Shown: positions 6,094-14,872 of the stretch, piece by piece
Layout of the letters: the number at the start of each line of letters is the position of its first letter
How positions within the stretch are numbered: the first letter of the stretch is position 1
Assembly (NCBI GenBank): GCA_041391425.1
Contig: JAWKNZ010000006.1
Span: 1-64,000, forward strand
Source: JAWKNZ01 sp041391425
GTDB lineage: Bacteria > Bdellovibrionota_B > Oligoflexia > Oligoflexales > JAWKNZ01
Direction of reading: 5' to 3'
DNA length: 64,000 bases
The notes under the pieces: model-generated
Database searches by the model: none
The model's input: the letters and a program-made list of their open reading frames with translations, nothing else
What the model was told of the DNA's origin: nothing
Position numbers and translations under genes: made by a program

Positions 6094-8634
6094 ATGGAAA
6101 TAGAAGTCGCAATCCCATCGCCACTGCATCAAACGTTCACCTATGTTTTTACAGAAAACATAGAAGCCGGCAAGCGCGTACTCGTACCTTTTGGAGCCCG
6201 AAAAATTATAGGCGTTTCCTTAGGCGCAGCCAAGAAAGATAAAGCGGAAACAAAAAGCTACACCTTAAAGTCAGTTGCCTCTGTTGTAGATCAAAAGCCA
6301 GTCTATAGCCAGGCCAGCTTAACCTTAGCGCGGTGGATAAGTGATTACTACATGCATCCAATCGGAGAAGTTCTTAAAACAATGCTCCCGGCCAGCACCA
6401 CTAAAACTCTAAAGTCAGTTTACCAATTGACTACGCTAGGCCAGCAATATCTGGACAAATTTCCTCATATAAAAGATCCTAGCATATTGGCAAATACACA
6501 ATTAAGCGACACTCAGCCCGATCAATATATGGTGTCATTTTTAAAAGCTCTTTTTATCAGAAAGCAAACTCTAAGCGCAGCTTCCTTAAAAAATAGATTT
6601 AAAAAGATATCAGAAAGCCAAAGTATTAGTAAAGAGCTCCTAGAGCAGTATTTATATTCAGCACAAAAGAAAAAATTCATCTCATTGGAAAAAGAAAATG
6701 AGCTAAAAACAAGAACATCCACTGATATCCTTTCCACGCACCTTTCAAAAGATCAAAAGCCAACATCGATACAAATTCCTACAGAAGAGCAACAAAAGGT
6801 AATTGAATTTTTTTTAGAATACGGCCTAAATACTGATGCAAAACATGAAGAGCTCTACACAGAGGTAACAGCCGAACAAGACACCACCCTTCAAAAACCA
6901 TTAAAACCTTTTTTATTACATGGCATTACTGGATCGGGAAAAACAGAAGTCTATTTAAATGTTATTCAAAAAACATTCGATTTTTACAGGAGACAAAAAG
7001 TACCCACTAATACAGAAAAGATTGCTTGCACTGAAACGGAAGAATGCTCCGGACAAGTTTTAGTGCTCGTACCTGAAATTTCTTTAACCCCGCAGATGAC
7101 ACATGTTTTTGAATCTCGTTTTCCTGGCAGGGTATCTGTTGTTCACTCTGCTATGAACGACCAGACACGCTGGCAAGAGCTTGATCGGATACGATCTGGA
7201 GAAGCAAAAATATTAATAGGTCCGAGGTCCGCAGTCTTCGCTTCGTTTAAAAATCTCAAATTGATAATCGTCGATGAAGAGCATGATAGTAGCTATAAAC
7301 AGACTACAGGCCTCTGCTACAATGGACGTGATGTGGCCATTGTAAGAGGCTCATTAGAAAATTGTTGTGTAATTCTGGGCTCAGCAACACCATCGCTCGA
7401 GAGTTATTGGAATAGTAAAATCGGAAAATACCATTACCTTCAAATGAAAAAAAGAGTTGGTAATCGACCTCTCCCAACAGTTGAAACAATTATTGCAAAA
7501 TCTGCCTCAACTCGCGGAGTGACTATCTCTAATACCACAGCCTCACAAACATCTAAAATACAAAATAATAATATTCAGAACAGCAATGCAGAAGAAAAAT
7601 CTAGAAAAAGTAAAATACGAACAGATAATTTACCAATTGATGCAAGCATTATCGAAGCAATTAATAACAATAAAAAGCAAGGAAACCAAGCAATAGTATT
7701 AGTTAACCGACGAGGATATGCGTTCTACTTGTTTGACCTCAATAAGAAGACACCATACTTGTGCAAGAATTGCAGTATAAGTATGACTTTACATTCGAAA
7801 AGCACGGTGCTGCATTGCCACTACTGCGATTATTCCATTAGCTTACAAGAAGTAAGAAGTGAATTCCCTGATGCCTCATTTGTTGCCGTTGGCTATGGGA
7901 GCCAAAAGGCTGAAGATTGTCTCAACGAAGTTCTCGACGATTGCGAAGTCCTTCGTCTCGATTCTGATGTTATTGCTAAAAAAGGCGTCTTAGCAAATGC
8001 CTTAGAAAAATTTAGGAAACATGAGATCGATGTTCTAGTCGGTACTCAAATCCTTGCCAAGGGTCATGATTTTCCCAAGGTGACCCTTATTGTTATTTTA
8101 GAAGTAGATCAATTGCTAAACCTCCCAGACTTTAGGGCAGGGGAAAAGACCTTCCAATTACTAGTGCAAGCAGCTGGAAGAGCAGGCAGAGCAGAGCTTC
8201 CAGGACGGGTCTTAGTACAATCCTCACGAGCGGACCATCCAATTGTTGAAGCAGGGCTGCAACAAGATTATGAAAAATTTGCAGAAAACGAACTGGAATT
8301 TAGAAAGCGGCACTCTTATCCACCTTTTAGTAGAATGGTTCATATCGAATTAAATTCCGAAAATGAAAAAAACTTAGAAGAAATATGTGAGCAAATCATT
8401 AACTGGCTTGGTCAATTAGAAAATCACAACAATATCCTATCACTTGTTAAAATCTTAGGTCCTAGTGTGCCAAGTATCGAAATTATAAGAAAAAGGCATA
8501 GACGCAGTATTTTATTCTCGTCAGCTAATATCCCACTACTTCGTTCCGTGGTGGCTAAATTTTTAGCAAAATTCAAAAAATTACCAAAATCAGTGCGGAT
8601 GATTGTGGATTTTGATCCACAATCGTTAATCTAG
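6094..8634 (+). CDS. priA: Primosomal protein N' (replication restart helicase PriA)
   Basis: PriA recognises stalled forks and D-loops, unwinds them 3'-5' and reloads the replicative helicase. The 846-aa frame has the N-terminal 3'BD domain (EVAIPSPLHQTFTYVF), Walker A GITGSGKTEVYL (277-288), Walker B DEEH at D394, helicase motif GSATPSLESYW, and the C-terminal QAAGRAGRAELPGRVLVQ. The zinc region is unusual: canonical PriA has eight Cys in four pairs; here only C557/C560 (CKNC) and C575/C578 (CHYC) remain, while the first pair position reads FYLFDL and the last pair position reads EFPDAS. A low-complexity Asn/Ser/Lys insert sits around residues 475-510. It is somewhat longer than the usual 730 residues. 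Confidence 0.95.
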   Translation: MEIEVAIPSPLHQTFTYVFTENIEAGKRVLVPFGARKIIGVSLGAAKKDKAETKSYTLKSVASVVDQKPVYSQASLTLARWISDYYMHPIGEVLKTMLPASTTKTLKSVYQLTTLGQQYLDKFPHIKDPSILANTQLSDTQPDQYMVSFLKALFIRKQTLSAASLKNRFKKISESQSISKELLEQYLYSAQKKKFISLEKENELKTRTSTDILSTHLSKDQKPTSIQIPTEEQQKVIEFFLEYGLNTDAKHEELYTEVTAEQDTTLQKPLKPFLLHGITGSGKTEVYLNVIQKTFDFYRRQKVPTNTEKIACTETEECSGQVLVLVPEISLTPQMTHVFESRFPGRVSVVHSAMNDQTRWQELDRIRSGEAKILIGPRSAVFASFKNLKLIIVDEEHDSSYKQTTGLCYNGRDVAIVRGSLENCCVILGSATPSLESYWNSKIGKYHYLQMKKRVGNRPLPTVETIIAKSASTRGVTISNTTASQTSKIQNNNIQNSNAEEKSRKSKIRTDNLPIDASIIEAINNNKKQGNQAIVLVNRRGYAFYLFDLNKKTPYLCKNCSISMTLHSKSTVLHCHYCDYSISLQEVRSEFPDASFVAVGYGSQKAEDCLNEVLDDCEVLRLDSDVIAKKGVLANALEKFRKHEIDVLVGTQILAKGHDFPKVTLIVILEVDQLLNLPDFRAGEKTFQLLVQAAGRAGRAELPGRVLVQSSRADHPIVEAGLQQDYEKFAENELEFRKRHSYPPFSRMVHIELNSENEKNLEEICEQIINWLGQLENHNNILSLVKILGPSVPSIEIIRKRHRRSILFSSANIPLLRSVVAKFLAKFKKLPKSVRMIVDFDPQSLI

Positions 8635-8741
8635 TTTCATTTTGTGTTATACTCAAGCAGAATAGAACAAGTTTGGTCCCTATTCATAGTGGACATTATT
8701 CCATATCGTTATTGTTATCACTTTAGTTGCTAGGAGATCAC

Positions 8742-9359
8742 ATGGCTGAAGATACAACCCGCTCACTCAATGTCGAATACGAAAATTCAACTCTAGGCGC
8801 CGCTCTTTCTAGCCATTTGCAGGACAGCAAGCTCGTCGAATCAAGAAAAATTTTCATGTTTGAAGGAGTTAATGCTAATGTCGCCAAGAGAGTTAATGCA
8901 GACCTTTTAATCCTAGACTCTATGGGAAATGAACCCATCGACTTTTTCATCAACAGCCCGGGAGGTGAGGTCAATAGTGGCTTTGCTATTTTCGACACCA
9001 TTAGATTTATTAAATCTCCTGTTCGTATAATTAATGCTGGTCTTTGTGCAAGTATTGCTACAATAATCAATATTGCTACTAAGAAAGAGCTCAGATTTTC
9101 ATTACCAAACTCACGCTTTTTGATCCACCAACCATTAATTATGGGACAAATTCAAGGGCAAGCTTCGGACTTGGAAATTACAGCAAAGCAAATTTTACAG
9201 ACCCGTGCAAAAATAAATAAATTGCTCGCACTTGAGTGTGGCCAAAGTCTAGAGAAAGTTTCAGAAGATACCATCAGAGATTATTGGATGAGCGCTGAAG
9301 AAGCGAAAGACTATGGCTTAATCACGCATATCATAGACTCACATGATCAACTAAAATAA
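8742..9359 (+). CDS. clpP: ATP-dependent Clp protease proteolytic subunit
   Basis: A 205-aa ClpP serine peptidase. Catalytic triad by alignment with E. coli ClpP: S104 in GLCASIAT, H129 in FLIHQP, D180 in TIRDYWMSAEEA. The NSPGGEVNSG loop that forms the oxyanion and substrate strand is intact. The residues around the nucleophile (GLCASIATI) differ from the usual GQAASMGA, suggesting a divergent paralogue, and no clpX or tig is adjacent, so this may not be the main ClpP. A start at ATG 8742 is chosen because AGGAG lies 6 bases before it; a TTG 15 bases upstream would overlap that site. It follows priA by about 100 bases. Confidence 0.9.
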   Translation: MAEDTTRSLNVEYENSTLGAALSSHLQDSKLVESRKIFMFEGVNANVAKRVNADLLILDSMGNEPIDFFINSPGGEVNSGFAIFDTIRFIKSPVRIINAGLCASIATIINIATKKELRFSLPNSRFLIHQPLIMGQIQGQASDLEITAKQILQTRAKINKLLALECGQSLEKVSEDTIRDYWMSAEEAKDYGLITHIIDSHDQLK

Positions 9360-9371
9360 AAAGACTTTGTC

Positions 9372-9401
9372 ACCAACCTGATAGATTTTTATCAGGTTGG
9401 T
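9372..9401. terminator. Hairpin between convergent clpP and ABC-exporter genes
   Basis: A perfect 11-bp stem (ACCAACCTGAT / ATCAGGTTGGT) with an 8-base loop lies 13 bases after the clpP stop. Its right arm is also the last codons and stop of the minus-strand ABC gene. T-tracts on either side are short and displaced, so efficiency as an intrinsic terminator is uncertain. Confidence 0.5.
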
Positions 9402-11278
9402 AGCTGACTTTTACCAAGATACCTCCGAAACTCTTGCGAACTTTGCACATCCGAGCTTTCGCCCGCAATAGTTATTTTACCTTTATCTAATAAAACAATT
9501 TGATCACAATAACTCAATGTAGATAAGCGGTGAGCCACAATAATAATACAACAACCACTATCTGCAAGCTGCCGAAGCGATTGATTAATAAAAGCTTCGT
9601 TTTTAGGATCAAGAGCCGAAGTTCCTTCGTCGATAATCATAACCTTATTTTGATGATACCAAAGTCTGGCTAAAATAATTCGCTGTTTTTGCCCTCCAGA
9701 AAGCTCGAGAGCCCCCGTCCCTAAAATAGCGCTTAAATCATTGGTCTTCTTCAGAAGAAAATCAAGAAGCTGGACCCTTTCAAGCGACTTCCTTACCTTG
9801 TCATCATCTATATTTATTTGCTCAGGGTAAGCAACATTTTCTCGAATTGAACCGGAAAAAAGAGATATTTCTTGAGGGACATAAAGAGGAACATCTTTAT
9901 AATTTCCCATTTCTTCAGTCAAATCCAACTTATGTTGTTTATAAAGTATAGTATTTCCACTTTCGGGTTGGACAAGACCAAGTAGCACCTTCATTAAAGT
10001 CGACTTGCCAGCTCCAGAATGACCACAAATACAGTACATTTTATTGCTGTAAAAATGGTAGGAAAAACGGTTTAAAGCATAGTCTTTTTCCTTACCGTAG
10101 GTGACTGTTACATTCTCAGCTGAAAGAACCAGGTCTTGCGCAACATTATCACTTTTAGAAACCAACTGAATCACTGGCTGCTGATGACAATTTGTAAAAT
10201 TAAGACATTCTACAATCCTTTTGACAGCAGCTGCAGCCTCACGATTACTGTTATAATACTTTCCAAATCGTGTGATTGATTGCGACATCAATCCTAATGT
10301 CGCTAAAAAGGAAAGAACTACCGAGCCAGTTATGTTTTCATTATTAACATCAGATAACGAAATATAAATAACATAAGCAAACGCTGCTACTCCTGCAGTC
10401 TCTATTAAAGGAGAAGACTTTGCCTTGGCTTTTACTGACTTATAGAATCTATTAAACAAGAGATCCGTAAGTTTTTTAAACTTTTGCGACTCTTCCTTCT
10501 CAGTATGATAGTGTTTGATAGTTTCGATCCCAGATAAGCGCTGCTGTAACCATTCAGTCAAATCAGAAAAGTTTTCTAGAGCTTTCTCTGATCTTGAGTA
10601 AATAGCTTTCCCAAGTCTTTTAATCGCGACACCTATAGGCAGTAGCCCAAGAAAGAAGATAAAGAACAACTTTGCAGAAAGTAAGTATAAGGTAATGCCA
10701 AGAAAAATTGCTTGTAAAAGCTCTCTTGGCATTCCGCCGTAGTACCGCACAAAATAATCTTTCAACATTTTAATATCTATAGAGACATTGCTGGCAATAT
10801 CTTCCTCAAATCTTTCTTTTTCTTTAACATCCTTAATATCTGGACTTAAATAAAGATAACCTGATATAATTTTTGAGCGCAAAGACCTTGCAATTTTTTC
10901 TCCGACCACTTCCCATAAATACCACTGCAAAAGAAAAAAGATCGCTTTTAAAGAGGCCACTACAATCAGTATTAAAGGAAGAACCTTAATCAGCTCATCG
11001 GTAGCAACTCGCGTTACGTTACAAAACTTTGATACAATAAATGCTAACTTGGGGCCAACCAAGTCTGCAATCAAGACACTAGTAACTTCGTAGCTTCCAG
11101 AAAGCAGCTTAAAACTGGGGCCTGTGGCTGTGCCAATAACTGCGGCGACAACCGCAAGCGCAAAGGTAAAAAAGAACGCAGCGACAACGAGATGCCAATG
11201 TGCCCTAATTTGTGAGTAAAGTAAACTTTTTGAATGGTAAGCTTCACTTAGATTATTGTAGTCGGCATTATTTTTCAT
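9392..11278 (-). CDS. ABC-type exporter, fused membrane and ATPase domains
   Basis: A 628-aa half-transporter of the MsbA/LmrA class. Residues about 25-350 hold six membrane helices (for example VAAFFFTFALAVVAAVIG near the start and LPLILIVVASLKAIFFLLQ). The ATPase domain has Walker A GHSGAGKST (419-427), signature LSGGQKQR, Walker B VMIIDEGTSALD and the switch His in IIVAHRLSTL. Such homodimers export lipids, peptides or drugs; the substrate cannot be read from sequence. It stands alone, convergent with clpP, and its upstream side faces a short doubtful frame. Confidence 0.9.
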   Translation of the reverse strand: MKNNADYNNLSEAYHSKSLLYSQIRAHWHLVVAAFFFTFALAVVAAVIGTATGPSFKLLSGSYEVTSVLIADLVGPKLAFIVSKFCNVTRVATDELIKVLPLILIVVASLKAIFFLLQWYLWEVVGEKIARSLRSKIISGYLYLSPDIKDVKEKERFEEDIASNVSIDIKMLKDYFVRYYGGMPRELLQAIFLGITLYLLSAKLFFIFFLGLLPIGVAIKRLGKAIYSRSEKALENFSDLTEWLQQRLSGIETIKHYHTEKEESQKFKKLTDLLFNRFYKSVKAKAKSSPLIETAGVAAFAYVIYISLSDVNNENITGSVVLSFLATLGLMSQSITRFGKYYNSNREAAAAVKRIVECLNFTNCHQQPVIQLVSKSDNVAQDLVLSAENVTVTYGKEKDYALNRFSYHFYSNKMYCICGHSGAGKSTLMKVLLGLVQPESGNTILYKQHKLDLTEEMGNYKDVPLYVPQEISLFSGSIRENVAYPEQINIDDDKVRKSLERVQLLDFLLKKTNDLSAILGTGALELSGGQKQRIILARLWYHQNKVMIIDEGTSALDPKNEAFINQSLRQLADSGCCIIIVAHRLSTLSYCDQIVLLDKGKITIAGESSDVQSSQEFRRYLGKSQLPT

Positions 11279-11287
11279 GGCCGGATC

Positions 11288-11587
11288 ATGCCATATGACA
11301 AAAAAATAGTTGAAGAAGAACCCTATCAGAAGCTACAAAACAGCTCATCTATTACAAATATCCTCAGCTCTTTTAAGAAGCTGCATAACGACACAATCTA
11401 CTTAGTTGAGACAAAAAATATCATCATATATGATATACATATTAAAGAGAGCAAAATCTATCATACTGCGTTACGCCTAAAAAACATCCGTCACTGTACT
11501 AAAAGTACTATCTCCTCATTTTTTAGACAAGCCTTGTCTGATAGGTTTTCTCCCCTTAATAGTTTAGATATCTTCCTTACATCTTAG
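11288..11587 (+). CDS. Doubtful 99-aa hypothetical protein
   Basis: A 99-residue frame starting 9 bases from the divergent ABC gene. It has no clear ribosome site, no recognised domain, no signal peptide and no membrane segment. The region must also carry the ABC gene promoter, for which a coding role is not needed. Kept only because it is the sole frame of any size in this gap. Confidence 0.25.
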   Translation: MPYDKKIVEEEPYQKLQNSSSITNILSSFKKLHNDTIYLVETKNIIIYDIHIKESKIYHTALRLKNIRHCTKSTISSFFRQALSDRFSPLNSLDIFLTS

Positions 11588-11662
11588 CATTTTGTTCGTC
11601 ATACAGCTGTGCTTATTTCAAAACAGTTACTGACGGGCTCTCTGGCATCTGAATCAAGCAAT

Positions 11663-12628
11663 CTACTTTAATAATTCTTTAAACTTTTCTTGCATGATTG
11701 GCACAGCCTCAAAAAGATCGGCAACTATTCCATAATCTGCAACCGAGAAAATAGGGGCGTCTGGATCTGTATTTATAGCGACAATGACCTTAGAAGTTCT
11801 CATTCCAGCCATGTGTTGAATAGCACCGCTAATACCACACGCTATATACAGCTGTGGGTTGACTGTCTTACCAGTTTGCCCAACTTGCATATCGTGTGGC
11901 GCATACCCTGCATCAACCGCAGCTCGAGATGCACCAACTGAAGCACCAATCACTTCAGCACAGCTATGTAATATTTCAAACTTCGATGCGTCTCCCATAG
12001 CGCGACCGCCAGAAATAATCACCGACGCCTCAGTAAGGTCAACCTTATCGCTCTTACCCTTTTTAATTTCTAATGTCTTTATCTTGCTATCATCAATAGT
12101 AACGTTCAGCTGTTTAGCTACCGCCGCTCCAGTCGAGCTCTCTGCTGCAAAGACGTTAGGACGTAATGTAGCCATCTTTAGGCCGCTGCCAGAAAATTTC
12201 ACGTTAGCCAATACTTTACCAGCATACATTGGTTTTACACCGCCACTAAAACCATTAAAGTCTATATCGACAAGGTCAGTAAGCAGTCCGGCGTCTAAGC
12301 GGGCAGCACATCGAGCAAAAAGGTCACGCCCCATAGGCGACGCAATACCGAGAACCACATCCGGTTTAAACTCATCACACGCTGCTTTAACTGCGGCAGT
12401 ATAGCCCAATACGTTGTACTTTCCCAATCCATCAGAATTAGCAGTAAATACTGTATCTGCGCCATAGTCTTTAACTTCAGCTGCTAAAGCCGCTACGTTA
12501 TCACCAATAATCAATCCAGCAACATTAGTAGCTTCCCCTTTTGCCATTTTATTTGCAACTGTTAGTGCCTCAAGTGCTGAGGACTTTAACTTACCATCTC
12601 TTTGCTCAAGAAAAACTAATACCTTCAT
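11663..12628 (-). CDS. etfA: Electron transfer flavoprotein alpha subunit
   Basis: EtfA binds FAD and, with EtfB, carries electrons from acyl-CoA and other dehydrogenases to ETF:quinone oxidoreductase. The N-terminal ETF domain (MKVLVFLEQRDGKLKSSALEA) is followed by the FAD domain with SGGRAMGDASKFE, VGASRAAVDAGY, VGQTGKTVNPQLYI, GISGAIQHMAGM and AINTDPDAPIF. The 321-aa length is normal. The ATG at 12628 sits 7 bases after AGGAG; the TTG six bases further upstream would be too close to that site. It lies 11 bases after etfB and is its partner. Confidence 0.96.
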   Translation of the reverse strand: MKVLVFLEQRDGKLKSSALEALTVANKMAKGEATNVAGLIIGDNVAALAAEVKDYGADTVFTANSDGLGKYNVLGYTAAVKAACDEFKPDVVLGIASPMGRDLFARCAARLDAGLLTDLVDIDFNGFSGGVKPMYAGKVLANVKFSGSGLKMATLRPNVFAAESSTGAAVAKQLNVTIDDSKIKTLEIKKGKSDKVDLTEASVIISGGRAMGDASKFEILHSCAEVIGASVGASRAAVDAGYAPHDMQVGQTGKTVNPQLYIACGISGAIQHMAGMRTSKVIVAINTDPDAPIFSVADYGIVADLFEAVPIMQEKFKELLK

Positions 12629-12639
12629 CCACAAACTCC

Positions 12640-13431
12640 TTAGATCACTTTTGCTTCTTCACGAAGTAATTTGACAACCTCTGCCACCATCGCCTCTACA
12701 GGTTGATCTTTGAACAATTTCCCTGCCGGCTTCTCAGCTGGATAGCTGTAGCTCTCCACCGAGGTTTTAATTGAAGCCTTTACATCGTTAAGGTCAACAC
12801 CAATATCGCCAACCGTCTTGTTATCAAAAGGCTTCTTCTTAGCTTTCATGATGCCAGGAAGTGATGCATACCTTGGAGTATTAAGAGATTTATGAGCACC
12901 GAAAAGCGCGGGAAGTTTAACTTCATAAACTTCAACTTGTCCACTTTCTACCTCTCGTTCTACCTTTGCTGTATCACCGCTCACCTCAAGTTTTGTAACA
13001 ACATTCACATGTGCCCAATCTAACAATTCAGCAGTCATAACACCAACATGCATGTTATCATCATCAATTCCTTGTTTACCACAAAGAACAATATCTGGGG
13101 ATTCAGACTTGATAGCACCAGCCAAAATCTTTGCTATTGCAAGAGAGTCTGCGTTTTCTACGCCTTCGTTATTAATCAACAGACCGCGGTCAGCCCCCAT
13201 CGCCAAACCTTTAAGAATCCGATCTTTCGTATCAGCATTTCCAAAACTAGCAATAACAACTTCGCAATCACCATTTTTGGCTTTAATTTGTAGGGCTTCT
13301 TCAATTGCAAACTCGTCATATGGATTGACGATGTACTTCATTCCGGCAGTTTCGATATTTTTCGAGTCACTGCTAATTTGAATCTTAGCTTCAGTATCGG
13401 GGGTTTGCTTCAATAGAACCAAAACTTTCAC
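12640..13431 (-). CDS. etfB: Electron transfer flavoprotein beta subunit
   Basis: EtfB binds AMP and pairs with EtfA. The protein shows VLVLLKQTPDTEAKI at the start, NPYDEFAIEEALQIK, GADRGLLI and the beta-subunit signature around CGKQGIDDDNMHVG, ELLDWAHV and AHKSLNTPRYASLPGIMKAKKKP. I choose GTG at 13431: GGAGG lies 5-6 bases before it. The ATG at 13443 would overlap that ribosome site, although it adds just four residues. Group I ETF of this kind serves fatty-acid oxidation, matching the enoyl-CoA-hydratase-fold gene divergently upstream. Confidence 0.94.
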   Translation of the reverse strand: MKVLVLLKQTPDTEAKIQISSDSKNIETAGMKYIVNPYDEFAIEEALQIKAKNGDCEVVIASFGNADTKDRILKGLAMGADRGLLINNEGVENADSLAIAKILAGAIKSESPDIVLCGKQGIDDDNMHVGVMTAELLDWAHVNVVTKLEVSGDTAKVEREVESGQVEVYEVKLPALFGAHKSLNTPRYASLPGIMKAKKKPFDNKTVGDIGVDLNDVKASIKTSVESYSYPAEKPAGKLFKDQPVEAMVAEVVKLLREEAKVI

Positions 13432-13835
13432 AGGTTCCTCCATAAAAAATCAATAAGAATGTGTCTAACCAAAAATAATACAGGTATGTTTTATTCTGTG
13501 ACCGTATCAAAGACGGCCAAGTTAACAAATCCATGCAAAACTTGCTACCCTGGATTCTGTATTTCTATATCAAAATATGCGAGCCCCAAAGGCCTTATAA
13601 AAGCTGGGTCAATCTTACGCCTGCGCTAAATAGCAAAAAACGACTCATAATCCTATTGATTTTACAAAGATATTTGATCCACTAACTGTTCATAACTATA
13701 TCTAATGTTAAAACAAGACAACCAATACACAGGAGACTAAGATTAAGCTCTAACAGATAGCTCATAAATAGTACAAAATTTAATCAAGAAACAAGCTATA
13801 TAGATGCAGTAGCACTTACACAATAATGGTACAAT
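13432..13835. other. Intergenic region between etfB and the crotonase-fold gene
   Basis: About 400 AT-rich bases between divergent genes. No small gene or fold recognised; it probably holds promoters for etfBA and the plus-strand gene. Confidence 0.4.
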
Positions 13836-14720
13836 ATGCCTGAAAATAAACGCAGGCCTAATACATATCAGAATATAAAAAAGAAGGGAATGCCTGTTCA
13901 AATGAGGTACGTAGAAACTGATAATGACAATTTAATAATGACATGGAGCATCAACCGCCCCAATAGGGGCAACGGTTTAGGCACAGCAGTTGCCAGTGAG
14001 CTTTCTCAGCAAATGCAGATTTTAAAGGAGCATCTAGCAGAGTGGGAAAAAGATAATTTCAGAAAAGAATCCGCTCCATGCCGAGTGTTGGTGATCGATG
14101 CCAATCTTTGCGGAAAGAAAAGAGATATTTGGATTTCTGGTGGAGACTTAAAAGAACTTGCTACAATTAAAAATAATAGTGATGCTAAAGAGTACGTACA
14201 AGCAATGAGTCGCATCTGCCGTGATCTAGAAAATCTACCCATTCCAGTCATAGCATGCATCGGGGGTGCTGCCATCGGCGGGGGAGTCGAGTTTGCCCTA
14301 GCCGCTGATATGCGCTTTGGTTGCCCCAAAACAAGTTTCCAATTTAAGCAGCTTACAATCGGTTTATCTACAGGATATTCCAGCTCTAAGAGGCTAATAA
14401 GGCTTTTAGGTATGGCACAGACAAAGCAAGTATTATTTTTACGTCAAACTCTAAATGCTATCGAAAGTAAAAATCTCGGATTGCTCACCAATTTATACAC
14501 AAGTGAATCTGAGCTTAAAGCTCAGGTTAAATCTATTTGCACTCAATTAATAGAGATCGAGCCATCTGCTTTGGCAGCACAAAAGAAAATATTACAATTA
14601 GCCTTCCCTCCATATAGCGATGAACAAGAGGAAAAAGAACTGGAGTTATTTGCTAGTCTTTGGCTAAACCCAACTCATAAAGCGTATCTAAAACACTTCA
14701 TAAAGTCGGTTGACCGGTGA
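13836..14720 (+). CDS. Enoyl-CoA hydratase/isomerase (crotonase) family protein
   Basis: A 294-aa crotonase-fold protein. Seen: SINRPNRGNGLG near the start, WISGGDLKELA (oxyanion/CoA loop) and IACIGGAAIGGGVEFALAADMRF. In hydratases two glutamates act; the first is kept (GGGVE) but the second, in FGQPEI of the family, aligns with Gln in FQFKQLTIGL. It may therefore be an isomerase-like, hydrolase-like or non-canonical member. The N-terminus is uncertain: ATG 13836 has no ribosome site; ATGs at 13890 and 13902 follow AAGAAGGGA. It is divergent from etfBA, so a link to acyl-CoA catabolism is plausible. Confidence 0.85.
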   Translation: MPENKRRPNTYQNIKKKGMPVQMRYVETDNDNLIMTWSINRPNRGNGLGTAVASELSQQMQILKEHLAEWEKDNFRKESAPCRVLVIDANLCGKKRDIWISGGDLKELATIKNNSDAKEYVQAMSRICRDLENLPIPVIACIGGAAIGGGVEFALAADMRFGCPKTSFQFKQLTIGLSTGYSSSKRLIRLLGMAQTKQVLFLRQTLNAIESKNLGLLTNLYTSESELKAQVKSICTQLIEIEPSALAAQKKILQLAFPPYSDEQEEKELELFASLWLNPTHKAYLKHFIKSVDR

Positions 14721-14872
14721 TAACGAGCCCAACACTGCAAAAAAATCCGTACTTTGGCTATATGGTTTCTGTATTTTTCACGCTATGATCCCCTGCGAGC
14801 AAGATACGTTCTGATAGAGGGAAGAGCTATATATCGAGTCGAATAAGAATAAACTCCACATTATAAAAGGCA

